From: Candidatus Stygibacter frigidus | GTDB taxonomy: Bacteria > Cloacimonadota > Cloacimonadia > Cloacimonadales > TCS61 | Length of the DNA stretch: 7,925 nucleotides | Direction of reading: 5' to 3' | Assembly (NCBI GenBank): GCA_030765325.1 | Contig: JAVCCT010000248.1 | Coordinates: forward strand, 1 to 7,925 | Shown here: piece after piece, positions 6,447 to 7,925 of the stretch | Layout of the letters: every line of letters starts with the position of its first letter | Position numbering within the stretch: the first letter of the stretch is position 1 | The notes under the pieces: generated by a model | What the model was told of the DNA's origin: nothing | What the model saw: the letters and a program-made list of their open reading frames with translations, nothing else | Database searches by the model: none | Made by a program: the position numbers and the translations under genes

Positions 6447-7685
6447 ATGAATGAATTATTGAAGAGCATTATTAAAGAAAGTCTTGAACTGGTTCAAGCT
6501 GATAAATTATTGAAGACTGTTTTGCAAAAGGAAGACCTGCCCGGTAATCTCATCATGATCTCTATTGGTAAAGCTGCTTGTGCCATGGCAAAAGCAGCTT
6601 ATGAGCATTTTGGTGATAGAATCTCTCAAGGTCTTATCATCACTCTTTATGAGCATACTTTTCCAGTTCATAACTTCCAAATTATCGAAGCTGCGCATCC
6701 TTATCCAGATGAAAATTCTCTGCTCGCTGGTCAAAGTATTGCTCAATTGGTTAAGCAATTAACGAGAAATGATCAAGTGCTACTACTGATCTCTGGAGGA
6801 GCTTCCGCACTTGTGGAATTACCTCGAAATGGGGTTTCTATAGAAGATATCAGTAATATCACCCGACATTTGCAACTGGCTGGAGCAGATATTATCGAAC
6901 TCAACACAGTACGGAAACATCTTTCTTTGATCAAAGGAGGACAACTGGCACAACTTGCAGATCCGGCAAAGATATATTCCTATCTGCTTTCGGATGTCCC
7001 GGGTGATAGACCGGATACTATCGGCTCTGGTCTTGCTGCACCAGATTTAACTACTTCTCAGGCTACCCTGGAGATAATAAAAAAATATAATGTGGTTACT
7101 ACTCCTCAGATATTGAAAGCTATCTCTCAAGAAACTCCTGATAAACTTAGAAATATTAGACAAAAAATTATTGGGAATAATGAACTCCTCTGTCATATCA
7201 CAGCAGAAATCACTCTCAAAAATGGCTATATCCCCTGGTTACTTACTACTGACATGGCTGGAGAAGCAAAGAATTATGCCCGCATAATACCCGATATTGT
7301 CCATAATGCCCGCAGCCCTAAAACAGGGATAAATCTCCCCTGCATCGCTATCTGTGGCGGTGAAACCACAGTGAAAGTAAGCGGAACGGGTAAAGGTGGA
7401 CGCAATCAGGAACTTGCCCTGGCAGCAGCAATAGCTATTCGTAATCTGAAAGGCGTTACAGTCGCTGCTGTAGCCTCAGATGGGACTGATGGAAATAGTA
7501 AATATGCAGGTGCTATTGTTGATACGAACAGCTATGACCACATGCTTTCCTGTGGAATCAATCCAGAAGCATATCTGCATAATAATGACAGCTCTAATGC
7601 ACTCAATAAAATTGATGCTGTGCTCAATACAGGTAATACCAACACAAATTTAAATGACCTGCTGCTTATCGTCATAGAAAAATAA
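6447..7685 (+). CDS. Glycerate 2-kinase, MOFRL family (DUF4147 + MOFRL)
   Basis: A 412-residue cytoplasmic enzyme expected to phosphorylate D-glycerate with ATP to 2-phosphoglycerate (EC 2.7.1.165), feeding glycerate from serine, glyoxylate or sugar-acid breakdown into lower glycolysis. The N-terminal DUF4147 domain (about 5-215) shows SIGKAACAMAKAA (K42), LISGGASALVELP (114-126), LNTVRKHLSLIKGGQLA (152-168) and LSDVPGD (D183, D187). As I recall, the K and the first D match the catalytic pair proposed for the Thermotoga enzyme. The C-terminal MOFRL domain (about 298-405) has GKGGRNQE (315-322), ASDGTDG (343-349) and TGNTNTNLNDL (395-405), where relatives usually read TGPTGTN. Length is normal and nothing is truncated. 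Older annotations call relatives TtuD or hydroxypyruvate reductase, which is misleading. It starts 4 nt after the permease stop with no strong ribosome site, so it is probably coupled and the last gene of the operon. Confidence 0.93.
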   Translation: MNELLKSIIKESLELVQADKLLKTVLQKEDLPGNLIMISIGKAACAMAKAAYEHFGDRISQGLIITLYEHTFPVHNFQIIEAAHPYPDENSLLAGQSIAQLVKQLTRNDQVLLLISGGASALVELPRNGVSIEDISNITRHLQLAGADIIELNTVRKHLSLIKGGQLAQLADPAKIYSYLLSDVPGDRPDTIGSGLAAPDLTTSQATLEIIKKYNVVTTPQILKAISQETPDKLRNIRQKIIGNNELLCHITAEITLKNGYIPWLLTTDMAGEAKNYARIIPDIVHNARSPKTGINLPCIAICGGETTVKVSGTGKGGRNQELALAAAIAIRNLKGVTVAAVASDGTDGNSKYAGAIVDTNSYDHMLSCGINPEAYLHNNDSSNALNKIDAVLNTGNTNTNLNDLLLIVIEK

Positions 7686-7925
7686 ATCTCATATTCACGA
7701 AGTTCTTACTCCATTTCATTTATCGAGAACAAACACGAACAAAAATAACTATCTGGAGCAGCTTTTTATCTTGTTCAGCGTTAATCAGCGGAATCCGCTA
7801 AATCCGCGTTCTATGTATTTTCCCTCTCACGAATCAATATAAGATTTATTAAGCAACGAATAGCGTTCATGCATTACAGCTCATCAAGACAAAACTAACA
7901 ATACGAACTGAAGAGATATAATACT
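7686..7925. other. Intergenic tail without a recognisable gene
   Basis: After the glycerate kinase stop there is no usable ORF on either strand. No intrinsic terminator is visible: GTTCTT (7702-7707) can pair weakly with GAGAAC (7725-7730) over a 17-nt loop, but no T-run follows. The stretch contains a 9-nt tandem repeat (7783-7809), a GAACAAA direct repeat (7727-7733, 7737-7743) and five ACGAA words on the plus strand. A TATAAT at 7917-7922 could be the -10 of a gene beyond the window, but it has no matching -35. Confidence 0.65.
7783..7809 (+). repeat. Three tandem copies of a degenerate 9-nt unit (right copy)
   Basis: AATCAGCGG, AATCCGCTA and AATCCGCGT follow one another without gaps, and a partial related unit (TTCAGCG) precedes them at 7774-7780. 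The consensus is close to AATCCGCGN. The centre also forms a small palindrome, AGCGG-AAT-CCGCT (7787-7799). The 12-mer ATCAGCGGAATC is shared exactly with the left intergenic region (260-271). I have the impression that such AATCCGCG-rich stretches are scattered through intergenic DNA of FCB genomes, but I cannot verify this here. Confidence 0.45.

Noticed and set aside
7702..7730. Terminator after the glycerate kinase gene
   Set aside because: The only stem is six pairs including a G-T, with a 17-nt loop and no following T-run.
7917..7922. TATAAT promoter -10 at the right edge
   Set aside because: No acceptable -35 lies 16-18 nt upstream, and the downstream gene, if any, is outside the window; such hexamers are common in AT-rich DNA.

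Overview
The window is moderately AT-rich bacterial DNA. It holds one four-gene, same-strand cluster (506-7685) flanked by two stretches with almost no coding capacity (39-505 and 7686-7925). A very large secreted protein combines a gingipain-type (C25) peptidase domain, many beta-sandwich modules and a C-terminal FlgD-Ig/type-IX-secretion-like tail ending KKCLLLK. That points to the FCB (Fibrobacterota-Chlorobiota-Bacteroidota) assemblage. Candidatus Cloacimonadota is my best guess and Marinimicrobia-like lineages are the alternative; this is inference from protein style, as the window has no rRNA or marker gene.

Layout. At 1-38 the minus strand carries the first 12 codons of a divergent gene, with a perfect AGGAGG and a signal-peptide-like start. 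Positions 39-505 are intergenic: a long imperfect inverted repeat (153-230), a degenerate 9-nt repeat patch (252-276), and a 37-codon possible small ORF (337-450) full of short, mutually exclusive palindromes. Then come: a 1643-residue secreted C25-like protein (506-5437); a 91-residue acidic DUF1292-type protein (5455-5730); a 239-residue TauE/SafE-family membrane permease (5723-6442, overlapping its upstream neighbour by 8 nt); and a 412-residue MOFRL-family glycerate 2-kinase (6447-7685, 4 nt after the permease). The tail (7686-7925) is noncoding and carries another copy of the 9-nt repeat.

How the genes work together. The spacing (17 nt, -8 nt, 4 nt) argues for one transcript with coupled translation, at least for the last three genes. 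No shared pathway is evident. The first product is exported; the second is probably cytoplasmic and of unknown role; the third moves anions (sulfite, sulfonates or other organic acids in characterised relatives); the fourth feeds glycerate into lower glycolysis. An organic-acid uptake/glycerate link between the last two is possible but speculative.

Points most worth a second look: (i) the C25 domain keeps the catalytic-cysteine motif but has Ala where the catalytic His of the GHG motif should be; (ii) an in-phase A_AAA_AAA heptamer, 4 nt before an 8-bp hairpin, lies at the end of the giant gene, and a -1 slip there would read straight through the DUF1292 gene; (iii) the attenuator-like small ORF just upstream of the giant gene. 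I see no convincing wholly new system such as a defence island, mobile element or CRISPR array.
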